Under the pieces are notes generated by a model that saw only the letters and a list, made by a program, of their open reading frames with translations, did no database searches and was not told the origin of the DNA. This document shows positions 63,430 through 64,000 of a DNA stretch of 64,000 nucleotides, in pieces. The position numbers were made by a program, and so were the translations under genes. How positions within the stretch are numbered: the stretch's first letter is position 1; every line of letters begins with the position of its first letter. The stretch comes from Eledone cirrhosa (lineage: Eukaryota > Mollusca > Cephalopoda > Octopoda > Eledonidae). The stretch is from assembly GCA_964016885.1 (NCBI GenBank), contig OZ024744.1:63970962-64034961 (forward strand), given 5' to 3'.

Positions 63430-64000
63430 CCCCGAACACTGTGTCTGCTAACGTCCGAGTTGATTCTCCTGGCTAGGAACAGGCTCCTATCCACCCCCAT
63501 GTGGTGCATGTCATGCAACCCCTTCAGGTCTAACTCGGTCAGCCGACACACGGCAGCTATCTCATCCTCTACCTCCTCCGGCGCTTCCATCCAGGCTTTC
63601 TTCACTCTAGTTAAGATGTCCACCCTATTTTTCTCTGAGGGCACGAACACTACGCTCAGCTTCAGGTCGAACTCGGTGGCCAGCTCTCCTAACGTTCCCA
63701 GGCGGCGCTTTATCAGCATCTCCGCCGCGCCTCTCGTTCGCACTCTCTTCTCATTGGTGAGCACTGATCTTACCCATCCGAGTACAGTAGCCGAGTCGGT
63801 GCGTATCTCGATGGTGCGCAGCCCCCACTGCAGGGCGAGGTTCACCCCTCTCAACACCGCGTCCAGCTCAGCCACATTGATGTGGCTGCAGTCGTCCTTC
63901 TTTCTAAGCCAGGCTGCATCCTCGACCTCAACACCTCCTATCTCCAACGTGACACCCAGTGCTATGCTGCTGGCATCGCACCATACGGTCCCGCTCCGTG
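63333..64000 (-). pseudogene. Gypsy RNase H and integrase zinc finger start (open at right edge)
   Basis: Open to the window edge: WCDASSIALG (first Asp), CSHINVAELDAVL (Glu), IEIRTDSATVLGWV (Asp) and RVDILTR (Asp) make a complete RNase H active site. LHDMHHMGVDRSLFL, the His pair of the integrase zinc finger, follows before the frameshift near 63433. Confidence 0.8.

Larger units (their letters stand above)
62306..64000 (-). mobile_element. Gypsy-type LTR retrotransposon, 3' half, continues past the right edge
   Basis: In minus orientation: RNase H, integrase, acidic C-terminus, purine tract, LTR. It is the same family as the element at 19407-21793 but retains the RNase H that the other lost. 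GC-rich compared with the host DNA. Confidence 0.85.

Overview
The window looks like nuclear DNA from a cephalopod-like mollusc (octopus or a close relative is my best guess). The reasons are an AT-rich intron-bearing gene, abundant tRNA-derived SINEs of a type I associate with cephalopods, RTE-like LINEs ending in GAT/ATC repeats, many ATT, TA and GT microsatellites, and no operon-like coding. The taxon is an inference from repeat families, not from a marker gene.

Only one host gene is well supported. It is a five-exon, minus-strand gene reading from 9109 down to 567 and off the left edge. Its 204 visible residues contain a SAM-methyltransferase motif I, and all four splice junctions are phase-compatible. 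Two more possible host exons on the plus strand (a signal-peptide-like start at 14619-14671 and a 45-nt microexon at 22624-22668) are weak.

The rest is layered mobile DNA. 1-9.9 kb: gene introns and upstream DNA carrying TTAA-flanked piggyBac-type MITEs, SINEs (six packed beside exon 2), RTE tails and a fragment of an RT-associated PD-(D/E)XK-like domain. 10.2-14.5 kb: a Merlin (IS1016-like) DNA transposon with a once-frameshifted transposase, a Gypsy LTR plus gag-protease fragment, and a 992-bp near-palindromic Merlin derivative with an 8-bp target duplication. 15-18 kb: SINEs and two MITEs sharing one TTAA. 18-22.5 kb: RTE pieces, one split by a 2387-bp Gypsy element (two LTRs, 5-bp target duplication, RT region deleted). 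23-29.2 kb: an R4/Dong-like LINE with Myb-like N-terminus and restriction-like endonuclease, a second copy of its 3' end on a (TTA)n tract, and a LINE tail ending in three C2H2 fingers. 30-36 kb: RTE fragments, a 436-bp insert with a 12-bp target duplication, and hammerhead-ribozyme-like motifs. 37-39 kb: a second PD-(D/E)XK-like fragment inside a partial tandem duplication, and another LINE scrap. 40-47 kb: an RTE copy and two decayed R4-like copies. 47.3-50.3 kb: an RTE endonuclease fragment split by a non-coding LTR element that itself holds a SINE. 51-62.3 kb: a tRNA SINE with an RTE-type tail, two long RTE copies (one nearly intact), a solo LTR and RTE tails. 62.3-64 kb: the 3' half of a Gypsy element running off the right edge.

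The genes do not form a pathway. The functional relations visible are parasitic: SINEs sharing LINE tails, LINE 3' ends abutting ATT repeats such as SINE tails provide, and non-autonomous DNA and LTR elements that lack enzymes of their own. The most interesting signals are the hammerhead-like cores with compensatory changes, the R4-like 3' ends on ATT repeats, the PHD-type finger inside the RTE open frame, and the palindromic Merlin derivative.
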